From GCA-2748575 sp965222725 (GTDB lineage: Bacteria; Pseudomonadota; Gammaproteobacteria; Pseudomonadales; Ketobacteraceae): a DNA stretch of 64,000 nucleotides. The stretch covers positions 1,302,001 through 1,366,000 of the forward strand of contig OZ244969.1 of NCBI GenBank assembly GCA_965222725.1, in the 5' to 3' direction. Positions 1 to 8,748 of this stretch are shown one piece after another (position 1 is the first letter of the stretch; each line of letters opens with the position of its first letter). Below the pieces are notes generated by a model, which was not told where the DNA came from, did no database searches, and saw only the letters and a program-made list of their open reading frames with translations. The translations under genes and the position numbers were made by a program.

Positions 1-14
1 AAGCGGGTTAACAA

Positions 15-1640
15 ATGGAAAATATCCACATCATGATGGCAGGGCTTACCGCCATCATTTTATTTGTGTTCGGACTGGAGAACTTCTCCAAGGAAATTGA
101 GCGGTTATCCGGGGAACGGTTTCGCAAATTCCTGGGAAATGTTACCCGCCTGCCGGTAATTGGCCTGGTCATCGGGGCACTGGTTACGGCCATTATCCAG
201 TCCAGTTCGGCCACATCGGTAATTGCCATCAGCCTGGTAAATGCCGGCGTGCTGTCTTTTAAAAACAGCCTGGGCATTATTTTTGGCGCTAACATCGGCA
301 CCACCGTGACTGCACAGCTGGTAGCCTTCAAGCTCACCGCCTTTGCACCGCTGTTTATTATTGTCGGGTTTTTAATGTCGGTCATCAAAACCCGTTATTC
401 CATTTTTGGCAGAGCCATTTTTTATTTCGGCTTTGTGTTTTTTAGTCTGAATCTGATTTCCTCGTCATTGCAGCCGCTGCAGAATAACGAAGCCCTGATT
501 CAGATCTTAACCCAGCCACAAAACCCCATTTATGCCATTCTCTTTGGCTGCCTGTTTACCTCCCTGGTGCAATCCAGCTCGGTAACCACCGGCCTGGCGG
601 TTATCTTTACCCAGCAGGGTATCCTTAGCCTGGAAAATGCCGTGCCCCTGATTATGGGTGCCAACATCGGCACCACCGCCACCGCACTGATCGCCATGTT
701 CAGCATGGATATTGCCGCCAAAAAAACCGCGCTGAGTCATTTTCTGTTTAATTTTATTGGCGTACTGATGTTTTTGCCATTGTTGCTGCTGTATGGGCAT
801 AAGCTGAATGAAGTCACCATGGAACCGGCAGTCGCACTGGCCAATATACACCTGGTGTTCAACGTGGCGGCCAGCATTATATTTATCATTTTTGTTGGGC
901 CCTTTTCGCGGGTGGTGGATGGCATGCTGGGCGAAGGCAAAATGGATTTTCAGCGGCTGGATGTTCCCCGCTACAGCACGGAACAATCCTTTGCGGATTC
1001 CGCAGCCAGGCTTCAGGCAGGCCTGTCGCCGCTGCTGGACTTTTTGCAGGAAAACTACAACCTGGTGACCCTGAGTATAGAAACCAACTACAAAAGCATT
1101 TCCGAAGCGGCCGGCAAGCGCATCGAATATATCGATTTTGTTAAAAAAGAAACCCTGAATTATTTTTCCCACGTGGCCGCGGTGGTGAGCGACGAACAGG
1201 AATCCCGCCAGCTGATTTCACTGATTAACCAGTACGATTATCTGTTTCAGGTGCACGATTCCATTATCGATCTTTACGACACCAAAAAACTGATGAGCGA
1301 TAACTATATTGAGGTGCGTAGCGATATCCTGCTGATGATCCGAGAGCTTTCCGGTGGCACGCTGCATTTGTTCAATGCGGTGAGCCGGCATATGCAGCAA
1401 CCGGAAACCGATGATATCAAACCTGTATCTCTGGATTTGCAGTCGGAGATAGGCAAGGTCAATAAAGATCTGCTGCGCTTGCTGGCGGATCCGCAACGGC
1501 GTGACGCCAGTGCCTTGACCAATTTTGTGACTTATTCGCAACGGTTGAAGGATAAGCTGATTAACTTTTCCAAGTTCTATGCGGTGGCAGAAAGTCAGGA
1601 AAAAATTCAGGATAAAAACCAGGGAGTGGTGCAGCCGTAA
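15..1640 (+). CDS. Na/Pi cotransporter family protein (NptA/YjbB-like)
   Basis: Inner-membrane sodium-dependent phosphate symporter-like protein of 541 residues. Two inverted-repeat transport domains are marked by the family signature QSSSAT at about residues 62-67 and QSSSVT near residue 187, each followed by a GANIGTT motif. The hydrophobic part ends near residue 300 and is followed by a soluble helical region (about 320-530) that resembles the PhoU-like tail of this family. The start is well placed because an in-frame TAA lies at 9-11, just before the ATG. The role in phosphate uptake or efflux is inferred from the family; no pho genes are visible nearby. Confidence 0.88.
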   Translation: MENIHIMMAGLTAIILFVFGLENFSKEIERLSGERFRKFLGNVTRLPVIGLVIGALVTAIIQSSSATSVIAISLVNAGVLSFKNSLGIIFGANIGTTVTAQLVAFKLTAFAPLFIIVGFLMSVIKTRYSIFGRAIFYFGFVFFSLNLISSSLQPLQNNEALIQILTQPQNPIYAILFGCLFTSLVQSSSVTTGLAVIFTQQGILSLENAVPLIMGANIGTTATALIAMFSMDIAAKKTALSHFLFNFIGVLMFLPLLLLYGHKLNEVTMEPAVALANIHLVFNVAASIIFIIFVGPFSRVVDGMLGEGKMDFQRLDVPRYSTEQSFADSAARLQAGLSPLLDFLQENYNLVTLSIETNYKSISEAAGKRIEYIDFVKKETLNYFSHVAAVVSDEQESRQLISLINQYDYLFQVHDSIIDLYDTKKLMSDNYIEVRSDILLMIRELSGGTLHLFNAVSRHMQQPETDDIKPVSLDLQSEIGKVNKDLLRLLADPQRRDASALTNFVTYSQRLKDKLINFSKFYAVAESQEKIQDKNQGVVQP

Positions 1641-1645
1641 AAAAA

Positions 1646-1677
1646 TTAGGGTGGTGCCTGGGGGGCAACCACCCTGC
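1646..1677 (-). terminator. Intrinsic terminator of the GH35 gene
   Basis: A GC-rich stem pairs AGGGTGGT (1648-1655) plus GCC with GGC plus ACCACCCT (1668-1675). Read on the minus strand the stem is followed by an AATTTTTTT tract at 1641-1647. It lies about 100 bases downstream of the minus-strand beta-galactosidase gene and just after the plus-strand symporter gene, so it may serve both. Confidence 0.7.
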
Positions 1678-1772
1678 CGCTAAAGTAGAGGGTACTGCTG
1701 TTATTGTTATTATTATGTCTTTCGGGGTGTGAAAGTCTTTTTCGTTATTAGTATTGAATGAATTTATTGTTG

Positions 1773-4700
1773 TTATGGAATGCTGATCGTTGATTTGCCA
1801 ACGAATCGGCTCTCGCCCTGATTTTCCCTCGCGTAATTTATCTGAATGGTATCGATACGCCCGCCGGTTTTATCTTTCGCACCGGAGGTGTCCTCAAAAA
1901 CGATGGCTAAGGTGTTCGGTGTGCCAGCCGGATTCAGCATGTCCACATTCACCGGGAAATCGTCCGGGCTGGTGTTCATCCACATATCCCGTTGCGCCCT
2001 GCCCCAGAATCCGCGCTCCAGCCAGCCGGTATCCGATATCCAGCGGCCAATCAGCCGGCCATTCACAAAAATGGTGGCCTTGGCGTTCTTGCCCTCCAGT
2101 GTTAACACCACCGGGGCGTGAATGCTGTCCGGATTAGGTAAATCACTGCGATCAAAGCGGGTGCGGTACCAGAGCACATCGCCTTTTTCCAGTTGGCCTG
2201 GCAGGCTGATGTTGTCCCAACTGCTGTCGTCAAAGTCAGGGGTCTGGTAACCCAGTACTTCCCCGCTTAAGTCCTTTTTAACGCTCCAGTTGCTCAGGTT
2301 GCGCCAGCCCAGCTTGGCTTTGCCGAACAGGCCTTTAATGGAATCAAAACCAACGGCCGGAACCTGCGCCTGAGTGAACAGCAATTTGCCACGGGGGAAC
2401 ATGAAGCTGCCGTGCCCCCAGATTTCGGTGCGGAAGGCAATCACGTTCTTGCCACGTTTTAAATAGGGGCGCAGGTTCGGGAACTTGTAATCCGGGTTCT
2501 TGCTGTCGCTGTCGATTTCCGTACCCATGGGCGCCACGGTGGTGACGTAGTGGCCGTTCACATAAATGCCCACAATGTCGCTGGCGTGTTCAATATAAAG
2601 GTCCGCCGGTTCCCAGAACGGCAAGCCCCAGAATCCCAGATTGAATTCGGTGCGGTACCAGGCATGGCCTTTAATAATGTCGTTGTGTTCCAGCGCCATC
2701 GGCTCGCCGTTCCAGCTGATCCAGTCGCCGGGTACGCTTTCAAGGCTGGCTTCATCTTTATCGTTTTTCGCCTTGCCAAAGGTGAGTAACTGGCTGTCCA
2801 GCGCCGGCGCCAGCACGCTCATACCGTTGTGGAATTGCGCACTTTGGCTATCGGTGTTGTAGGCGCTGCTTAACACAAAGCCATTCAGATCGTTGACCGG
2901 TGTGGGGGAAAATACCAGATAAGGTCGCTCTGCATCGCTGTACTCAATAGTAAAACCACCGCCCTGCTCTACCACCAGTTCCGGCCCGGCGATCAGCACG
3001 TCGTCACCGTTCACGGGATTGTTTTCAATCCACACGCGGCCAGCGGTTTGGCTTTCTGTTACCAGTATTCGCAAGGTGGTGCCATCGTCCAGATCAAACA
3101 CCGCCTGCTGGTAATCATTATGGGTGTAAGTCAGCACCAGGTGGCTGTTGCTTTGCTCCTGCACCATCAGGGTGTTATCCAGGTAGCGCACACTGGCAAT
3201 ACCGGGTAATCCTTCCAGTGCCAGCTCCCCTTCACTGCCGCTTTTGCCGTGCACCACCAGTAACCGGTCGCCGTTAAAATCTTTAACCGTTAACAGCTCA
3301 CTGGTGGTGTAGCTCAAGGTGCCCCATTGACTGGCGTTAGCCATCAGCGGTAAATCGGCCACCAGTACCATGGCGTAACTGGTATCCGGGTCACTGAACT
3401 GCCCGGGGCCCACGTTTTCTTTAACGGGAACCGTTAAGGTGCTGTATTGGGGAAACTGTTTGCCTTCCAGATCAATGGAGAAGGGCGGTAATTGCTCCGT
3501 CTCACCGGACATATTCACCAGGCTGATAAAACGGCTGCCGTCTTTACCTTCCATCCAGTAGTGAATGCGGTTTTCGCCTTCAATGGCGCCAATAAAGGGG
3601 GAGCCGATGAGCAAACGCCCATCAGACTCCGCGACTTCGCCGCTACGGTTGGCATGCAAGGCCGGAGCGAGGTAGGGCTCTACCGCATCTAACATCAGAT
3701 TGTCGCGACGAAACTCGTAAAAATTTTCCCGGTGCACGCCCGATGGGCTTACTGCACCGCCGTAATCAATCACGTTGTGGAAATAGCCCACGGTGGGTGA
3801 CAAAAAACCGGTAATGATATTACGCAGATTAAAATCGAACAGACGATCAAAAATATCGCCGTTGATATTCAGCACCACGGAATTCAAATAGCCTTCCTGA
3901 TGCATACCAAAAATATTGAACGGGAAGGTGGCATCAAAGCCGCCCATGATCATGCGCTTGATACGCGACGGATCACGATCCGTTTCCGTGGTGCCGCTGG
4001 GAAAATCCACATACACGCCGTTATGGTTCTCCGGGTTGTGCATGTCCTTTAACAGGTCGTAGGCCACCTTCTCCGGCATTTCGCCGCCCAGGCCGTTGTA
4101 CACGTTGGGGATGGGAATAATGCCGGGCACATTGCCCATGCCGGTGGTTTTACCGTCGCCGGGGCAGCTGGCCAGGGGTACATCAATGCCGTCTTCCCGC
4201 ACTATATCCCGCAGGGCGGTAAAGTAGGGCACCGTGGGCTGCATGGCAAAGAAGGGGCGTTCCGCACCGCCTTCGTAGCGGGCCAGTTTGTCGGCCTCAA
4301 AGAATATATTGAACCAGTTATATTCGTTTTCCAGCGCGTACAGAATAATCGGACCGCCGTTGCTGGCCAGGTAGGGCGCAATCACCTCGTTCAGGCGGCC
4401 CAGGTAGCGCTCCACGTAAAACAGGTAATCCGGGTCGTCGGTGCGGAAGTTGGGTTTGCCATCGGCCGCCACGGACTTTTTGGTGGAAATATCCATCAGC
4501 CAGCCGGGCACACCGCCGCCGTCTACCTCGTTGGTAATGTAGGGACCGGGGCGGAAGTACACAAACAGGCCCAATTCCTTACAAAGTTCCAGAAATTCGC
4601 GGATATTGGGGTTATCGAAGTCAAAAACGCCTTCTTCTTCCTCGATCTGGTTCCAGGCAACGTAAATATCCACCGTATTGAAGCCCGCAGCCTTGAAACG

Positions 4701-4919
4701 CACCAGGCGATCGCGCCAGGATTCGGGGGGCAGGCGGAACCACTGCAAGGTGCCACCGCGTAAAATGCGGTATTCGCCATCAATGATAAAGCCGCGCTGA
4801 TCGGTTTCTACAGTGTAGGCAGTGCCGTCATCCAGGCCGGCTTGAGCGCTGGTGGAGGTGAGTGCGCCAAGGCAGCTCGCAAGGGCGACACTGATTGCTA
4901 AGGCGTTTAGTTTATTCAT
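1773..4919 (-). CDS. Secreted GH35 beta-galactosidase
   Basis: Glycoside hydrolase of family 35, 1,048 residues, removing terminal beta-galactosyl units. A signal peptide is clear: MNKLN, a hydrophobic stretch, then SAQA with likely cleavage after residue 27. The catalytic TIM barrel follows, with the family patterns RGGTLQWFR (about 54-62), RPGPYI (123-128), GGGVPGWL (134-141) and ALENEY (195-200), where E199 is the expected acid/base. The remaining 600 residues are beta-rich and contain two jelly-roll-like stretches typical of large GH35 enzymes (e.g. around NGHYVTT and NGRLIGRW). It is a single-gene unit, divergent from the 7TMR gene. The substrate could be a galactan or a side chain of a plant or algal polymer; this is inference. 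Confidence 0.88.
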   Translation of the reverse strand: MNKLNALAISVALASCLGALTSTSAQAGLDDGTAYTVETDQRGFIIDGEYRILRGGTLQWFRLPPESWRDRLVRFKAAGFNTVDIYVAWNQIEEEEGVFDFDNPNIREFLELCKELGLFVYFRPGPYITNEVDGGGVPGWLMDISTKKSVAADGKPNFRTDDPDYLFYVERYLGRLNEVIAPYLASNGGPIILYALENEYNWFNIFFEADKLARYEGGAERPFFAMQPTVPYFTALRDIVREDGIDVPLASCPGDGKTTGMGNVPGIIPIPNVYNGLGGEMPEKVAYDLLKDMHNPENHNGVYVDFPSGTTETDRDPSRIKRMIMGGFDATFPFNIFGMHQEGYLNSVVLNINGDIFDRLFDFNLRNIITGFLSPTVGYFHNVIDYGGAVSPSGVHRENFYEFRRDNLMLDAVEPYLAPALHANRSGEVAESDGRLLIGSPFIGAIEGENRIHYWMEGKDGSRFISLVNMSGETEQLPPFSIDLEGKQFPQYSTLTVPVKENVGPGQFSDPDTSYAMVLVADLPLMANASQWGTLSYTTSELLTVKDFNGDRLLVVHGKSGSEGELALEGLPGIASVRYLDNTLMVQEQSNSHLVLTYTHNDYQQAVFDLDDGTTLRILVTESQTAGRVWIENNPVNGDDVLIAGPELVVEQGGGFTIEYSDAERPYLVFSPTPVNDLNGFVLSSAYNTDSQSAQFHNGMSVLAPALDSQLLTFGKAKNDKDEASLESVPGDWISWNGEPMALEHNDIIKGHAWYRTEFNLGFWGLPFWEPADLYIEHASDIVGIYVNGHYVTTVAPMGTEIDSDSKNPDYKFPNLRPYLKRGKNVIAFRTEIWGHGSFMFPRGKLLFTQAQVPAVGFDSIKGLFGKAKLGWRNLSNWSVKKDLSGEVLGYQTPDFDDSSWDNISLPGQLEKGDVLWYRTRFDRSDLPNPDSIHAPVVLTLEGKNAKATIFVNGRLIGRWISDTGWLERGFWGRAQRDMWMNTSPDDFPVNVDMLNPAGTPNTLAIVFEDTSGAKDKTGGRIDTIQINYARENQGESRFVGKSTISIP

Positions 4920-5170
4920 GGTTGTTATTCTTCAGGCTCAACAGTGGATAACGGCAAAGGCGACCGGGGTCGCGAAAACGGAGTCGAAGCTACGGATTGG
5001 CTGGAAAATACGCCAGGAAAAAGTGGGAAAAAGCAGGTAAAAAGCTTAAATATCAGAAAGTTAGGAAGGCTGATTGGATAGTGCAAAAAATCCGACAGAA
5101 ACGAAATTCCCCGCCCGCATGTGGCCTTTAACTAACCAACTATGCTTAACTAGGCGGCCCCGATTGCCAG

Positions 5171-5192
5171 CCCGCAGAATAATAAACCCAAC
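5171..5192 (+). repeat. Direct repeat copy 1 flanking the 7TMR gene
   Basis: CCCGCAGAATAATAAACCCAAC here is nearly the same as the stretch at 6892-6914, with one extra A and a C-to-G change. Both copies have AGGCGGCC shortly upstream. The two copies bracket the gene at 5210-6862. Confidence 0.5.
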
Positions 5193-5209
5193 GGATGCGC
5201 TGACCGGCT

Positions 5210-6862
5210 ATGCATTTACAACTGAAAGTGAACACTAACCAACTCTTCTTCCGCGTGGTGCTCCCCGTGGCAATTGTGGGGTTGCTGGTGGCTCTGGTCA
5301 TGCTGGTAAACGCCTTGTTCCATCAGCAGCCCATGCGGGCCGAAACCGGCGTGCTGGATTTGCGCCACTGGCCCTTTCAGGAGCAGCCTGCACTGCTCAC
5401 CGGCGAATGGGCCTTTTACTGGAATCGTTACCTGCCGCCGGAATCTATTAATGAAAAAGCCCTGAAACAGGCCCCCGGCTACCTGACCCTGCCCGGCGTG
5501 TGGAACGGCAAGGATTATCAGGGCAAGCCGCTGCCCCATACGGGCCACGGCACCCTGGCCCTGCAGATTGATGTGCCGCCGGAAGACACCTACCTGATCA
5601 AAGTGCCCATACTCACCAACCGCTACCGCCTGTGGGTGAACGGCCACCAGAAAGTGTACGACGATCTTGAAGAGCCCTGGGCCAGCCACACCGAAGCCAC
5701 CCACAGCCGCATATTTCAGATTCAGCCGGAGCAGGGGAGCATACAGGTGGTGTTCCACCTGCTGAACGACCGCCACCGCGCCGGCGGCATCTGGGAACCC
5801 ATTACCTTTACCCAACATGCCTACCGCGATGATCTGGTGAAATGGCCCAAAGTGTTTGATGCCGTCAGCGCTTTTGTGCTGTCCTGTGCGGCGCTGGTGA
5901 TATTGGGATTGGCCTATCGCGAGCAGCGCTGGAGCTACTTCTTTCTGGCACTGTTTTCCGCGCTTATGTCCCTGCGCAGCGGCACCGTCAACGAGCGCCT
6001 GTTTTTTGAATTGCTGAACATTCAACGCTGGGAGCTGCAGCAGGCCCTTGAACATATCTCCCTTTACAGTGCATTTCTGTTCTTTGCGTTGTATTCCGGT
6101 TACCGGTTCCCCAGTTATTTTCCGGCACCTTTGCACTGGCTGGTGGTATCGGTGAACAGTGTGCTGATTGCCCTGGTACTGTTAACGCCCCCCAGTGTGT
6201 TTTCACACACCATTGTGCTTTTTCAGATTGTAGGTGGCCTGTACATGCTGTTATGGCTGGGTGCCTTGCTGGAGCATGTGCGCGAAAGCCGCGCTGCCAA
6301 GATCCTGTTTATCGGCGGCCTTTTTTGCATACTGTGCGGAGTGAACGACATTCTGTATGCGCTGAACTTTATCGACAGTACCAACATGATGCACCTGGGT
6401 GCGCTGGGGTTTGTGGTGGCGTCGTACTTTTTCCGTGGGGAAATGATCAAGCAGGGCAGCCTGCTGGAGGCCGTGGCCTTTACCCAGCAGCAAACGATTG
6501 ATGAAGACGATCCCCATCCGTTGGCGAGGTTCTATACCCGTTTCCAGCAGCAGGGCGATGACGTTGCATTGCGGGAGCTGACGGTGCAGGCGTTGAATCA
6601 TGCGTTAGGAATCTGGGGCGCGATAAAGGCAGACGACAAGATCGCCTTTGCGCAAACATCCGGACTGTGGCGAGTGACCAATGATAATGGAACGTTGAAG
6701 ACCAGGACGCTGGATAAGTATTTGCGGATGGAAACCTTGCCGCAGAACCCCAGGTATAAAACGGTGGGGAAGACGCTGGAGTACGTGGCCAGGTTGGACG
6801 GGTTAGGGGAGGATGACCGGGTTTGGCTGGAGCGGGTTATTGGGATTTACGACAGTTTTTGA
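5210..6862 (+). CDS. 7TMR-DISM-type membrane sensor without an output domain
   Basis: Membrane receptor-like protein of 550 residues. An N-terminal membrane helix (about 14-38) is followed by a periplasmic domain with the 7TMR-DISM hallmark GVLDLRHWPF and LTGEWAFYWNRYL (about 44-80) and a jelly-roll-like fold (NRYRLWVNGHQ). About seven hydrophobic helices follow (about 215-410). Family members usually end in a GGDEF, histidine kinase or guanylate cyclase domain. Here only about 120 soluble residues remain, without a recognisable catalytic motif, so signalling would need a partner. The start is the first ATG of the frame; the region 4920-5209 upstream is shared with the divergent GH35 gene. 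Confidence 0.72.
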   Translation: MHLQLKVNTNQLFFRVVLPVAIVGLLVALVMLVNALFHQQPMRAETGVLDLRHWPFQEQPALLTGEWAFYWNRYLPPESINEKALKQAPGYLTLPGVWNGKDYQGKPLPHTGHGTLALQIDVPPEDTYLIKVPILTNRYRLWVNGHQKVYDDLEEPWASHTEATHSRIFQIQPEQGSIQVVFHLLNDRHRAGGIWEPITFTQHAYRDDLVKWPKVFDAVSAFVLSCAALVILGLAYREQRWSYFFLALFSALMSLRSGTVNERLFFELLNIQRWELQQALEHISLYSAFLFFALYSGYRFPSYFPAPLHWLVVSVNSVLIALVLLTPPSVFSHTIVLFQIVGGLYMLLWLGALLEHVRESRAAKILFIGGLFCILCGVNDILYALNFIDSTNMMHLGALGFVVASYFFRGEMIKQGSLLEAVAFTQQQTIDEDDPHPLARFYTRFQQQGDDVALRELTVQALNHALGIWGAIKADDKIAFAQTSGLWRVTNDNGTLKTRTLDKYLRMETLPQNPRYKTVGKTLEYVARLDGLGEDDRVWLERVIGIYDSF

Positions 6863-6891
6863 TGGCGGCCGGGATAATGGAAATAAGGCGG

Positions 6892-6914
6892 CCCGCAGAA
6901 TAAATAAACCGAAC
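6892..6914 (+). repeat. Direct repeat copy 2 flanking the 7TMR gene
   Basis: Second copy of the repeat at 5171-5192 (CCCGCAGAATAAATAAACC plus GAAC). It lies directly at the left border of the AT-rich cassette block and may mark a past insertion or recombination. Confidence 0.5.
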
Positions 6915-7107
6915 ATTTTTGTAAGTTGTTGATTTTCTTTTTATTGCCTGAGGCGCGACGCGGTTCGGGTTATTAATTCGGGATATCTGTTCGCATATTA
7001 TTTGGTGTAGTGTAAACTGATGTTTATCTTGCGGCTTTTATTGCTTTGGTTGTTTTTTGTGCTAAAAATATGCGTAATATTATCGCGAAATACGGTTAAT
7101 AAAAAAT

Positions 7108-7114
7108 GTTAGCC
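7108..7114 (+). other. Left border core site of the cassette array (GTTAGCC)
   Basis: GTTAGCC is the exact reverse complement of the first arm (GGCTAAC, 7964-7970) of the attC that ends the first cassette, as expected when a circular cassette has inserted at G^TTAGCC. The 190 bases to the left are AT-rich and hold no integrase gene or recognisable attI. The array is therefore in the state called CALIN, unless the integrase lies outside the window. Confidence 0.65.
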
Positions 7115-7124
7115 CCTTAAGATT

Positions 7125-7958
7125 ATGAAAGAAGAAACGTTTCCAGCAAGACTACATGTGCTTATTGCACGCGAAAACAAAAAGGCACTCGTAATTCGTA
7201 GAGGTCCTTCAAAATCAACGTGTATTCTTGCATGGGATAGAAAGAAAAATACATTTGAAATATCGCAATGGATAAGGGGTAGAATCTACGAGCGTAGATC
7301 TGATATCTCTCCTTCTGGAGCACATTGGATATACTTTGCAATGAATGGCAAATGGGGCTCGGAAACCAAGGGAGCATGGACTGCAATTTCAAAGGCTCCA
7401 TGGCTTAAAGCAATTTCTTTGTATGCCAAAGGAGACTGTTGGAATGGTGGAGGCCTTTTTCTAGACGATAAGTCCTATTGGTTAAATGATGGTTGTGGCC
7501 ACGAGAAGTTGTTCTCCTCCAGTGAAGTAAGGAAAGAGGACTCATACGAACCACCAGAGCAATATGGTGGAGAGTGCCTAACTGTATACTATAACCGCCT
7601 ACAGAGAGATGGCTGGGAATTGATAAGCAGATCTGAAAAAGGGAAATGGAATTCAGAATCAATATTTGAGAAAAAACTTCCTAAAAATTGGATATTTCGC
7701 AAAATATGCCATGAGCAGGTAGGCTCGCCTAAAGGCAAAGGCTGCTACTGGGATGAGCATGAGCTTATCAATGAAAACACTGAAGCTCTACCCAAGCCAG
7801 GCTGGGAATGGGCAGATTTGGTAGATGGGTCCATTGTATATGCAGACAATGGCTGCTTATATAAAGTGGCCATTGAAAGTTGTAATCAATTGGGTGAAGC
7901 AAGGTTGCTCCATGACTTTAATGACTATAAATTTGAAAATAGGCAGGCGCCGTATTGA
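7125..7958 (+). CDS. Conserved hypothetical protein, cassette 1
   Basis: Protein of 277 residues with no signal peptide or membrane segment. It is rich in Trp, Gly and charged residues, with the patterns RRGPSKSTCILAWDR (about 25-39), RGRIYERRSDISPSG and AKGDCWNGGGLF. Its ordered, repetitive beta character hints at a WD-like or propeller fold, but I cannot assign a function. It fills the first cassette: its stop is only a few bases before the attC at 7964-8023, and the coding strand agrees with the cassette orientation. Confidence 0.75.
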   Translation: MKEETFPARLHVLIARENKKALVIRRGPSKSTCILAWDRKKNTFEISQWIRGRIYERRSDISPSGAHWIYFAMNGKWGSETKGAWTAISKAPWLKAISLYAKGDCWNGGGLFLDDKSYWLNDGCGHEKLFSSSEVRKEDSYEPPEQYGGECLTVYYNRLQRDGWELISRSEKGKWNSESIFEKKLPKNWIFRKICHEQVGSPKGKGCYWDEHELINENTEALPKPGWEWADLVDGSIVYADNGCLYKVAIESCNQLGEARLLHDFNDYKFENRQAPY

Positions 7959-7963
7959 TTGTA

Positions 7964-8023
7964 GGCTAACAAGCGTCTGTTGTCGGACGCACCTGCGGTG
8001 CGCCTCAAAGTCGGGCGTTAGGC
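7964..8023 (+). other. attC site 1
   Basis: About 60 bases bounded by GGCTAAC (7964-7970) and GTTAGGC (8017-8023). The inside is imperfectly palindromic, with GGACGCACC TGC GGTGCG at the centre. The GTTAGGC at the right end is the exact reverse complement of the first arm of the next attC (GCCTAAC, 8697-8703), which defines cassette 2. Confidence 0.8.
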
Positions 8024-8042
8024 GAGATTATAGATACTGACT

Positions 8043-8693
8043 ATGAAAGAAGTTATTGAAGCAGTTGAGGCTAGAGTAAAGAATCCGGTATTTGGATATT
8101 TTTTGATGGCGTTTATCGCTTTTAACTGGAAAGTGATATTTTATATCGTAATTTCTAAGTCTTCCGTCACGGATCGGATTTCTTATGTTGAAACTCATAC
8201 AGATGTGTCTACAGGTATTATATTTCCCTTGGGCGTAGCAGTAATATTTTCTATTTTGTATCCATGGCTGCATTATTTGGCGCTATTGCTAAGCGCTAAA
8301 CCAGTAGAGCTAAGAAATATTCTACAGGCTGAATCTGAAAATAAATTTTTAATAAAGAAGAAAGAGCTGGAAGCGGCTAGGGCTGATCTTTTTGCCGTTA
8401 AAGAGAACGAGTTGATTGAGCGCGCCAAAAGAGATGAACAGCTCGATGAAATAGAAAATGATGATGTGCGAGAAAGGTTGAAGAGAGAGCTTGATGAGCT
8501 TCGGAATAATCGGGATACACTAAATGATGAAGATGGTGGGCGCTCAACACTCGGTGATTCACATGAAATGCTAAGATTGGCGGGGGCGTATCGAGAAAGA
8601 TCGAGAAGTTCAATGGATACTGAAGATTCGCATAAACTTTTACAAATGGCTAAAGAGCTTGAAGATAAGGCTCATGCTAATGCAGTTAAATGA
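8043..8693 (+). CDS. Membrane protein with C-terminal coiled coil, cassette 2
   Basis: Protein of 216 residues. Two hydrophobic segments near residues 17-38 and 55-84 suggest an N-terminal membrane anchor. From about residue 95 to 165 it is dominated by Glu, Lys, Arg and Leu in heptad-like order (KKKELEAARADLFAVKENEL and following), which predicts a long coiled coil. The C-terminus carries two similar short stretches, SHEMLRLAGAYRERS and SHKLLQMAKELED, a small internal repeat. Function is unknown. The gene ends four bases before the first arm of its attC. Confidence 0.75.
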   Translation: MKEVIEAVEARVKNPVFGYFLMAFIAFNWKVIFYIVISKSSVTDRISYVETHTDVSTGIIFPLGVAVIFSILYPWLHYLALLLSAKPVELRNILQAESENKFLIKKKELEAARADLFAVKENELIERAKRDEQLDEIENDDVRERLKRELDELRNNRDTLNDEDGGRSTLGDSHEMLRLAGAYRERSRSSMDTEDSHKLLQMAKELEDKAHANAVK

Positions 8694-8696
8694 TGC

Positions 8697-8748
8697 GCCT
8701 AACAAAAAAGTCAACTTGACGCCTAGCGGCGCACGTTACTTGCGCGTT
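8697..8748 (+). other. attC site 2, split by an IS at its core
   Basis: Begins with GCCTAAC (8697-8703), the exact reverse complement of GTTAGGC at the left border of cassette 2. It continues through a GC-rich inverted repeat (GACGCCTAGCGGCGC) to GTT (8746-8748). There an IS1182-family element interrupts it; GTT followed by AGCT resumes at 10521. The undisturbed right core would read GTTAGCT. Confidence 0.72.

Noticed and set aside
507..1172. Long minus-strand frame inside the symporter gene
   Set aside because: Shadow of a GC-biased gene; low-complexity translation with no family signs.
5216..6136. 306-codon minus-strand frame
   Set aside because: It lies wholly inside the 7TMR gene, and the plus-strand protein has clear family motifs.
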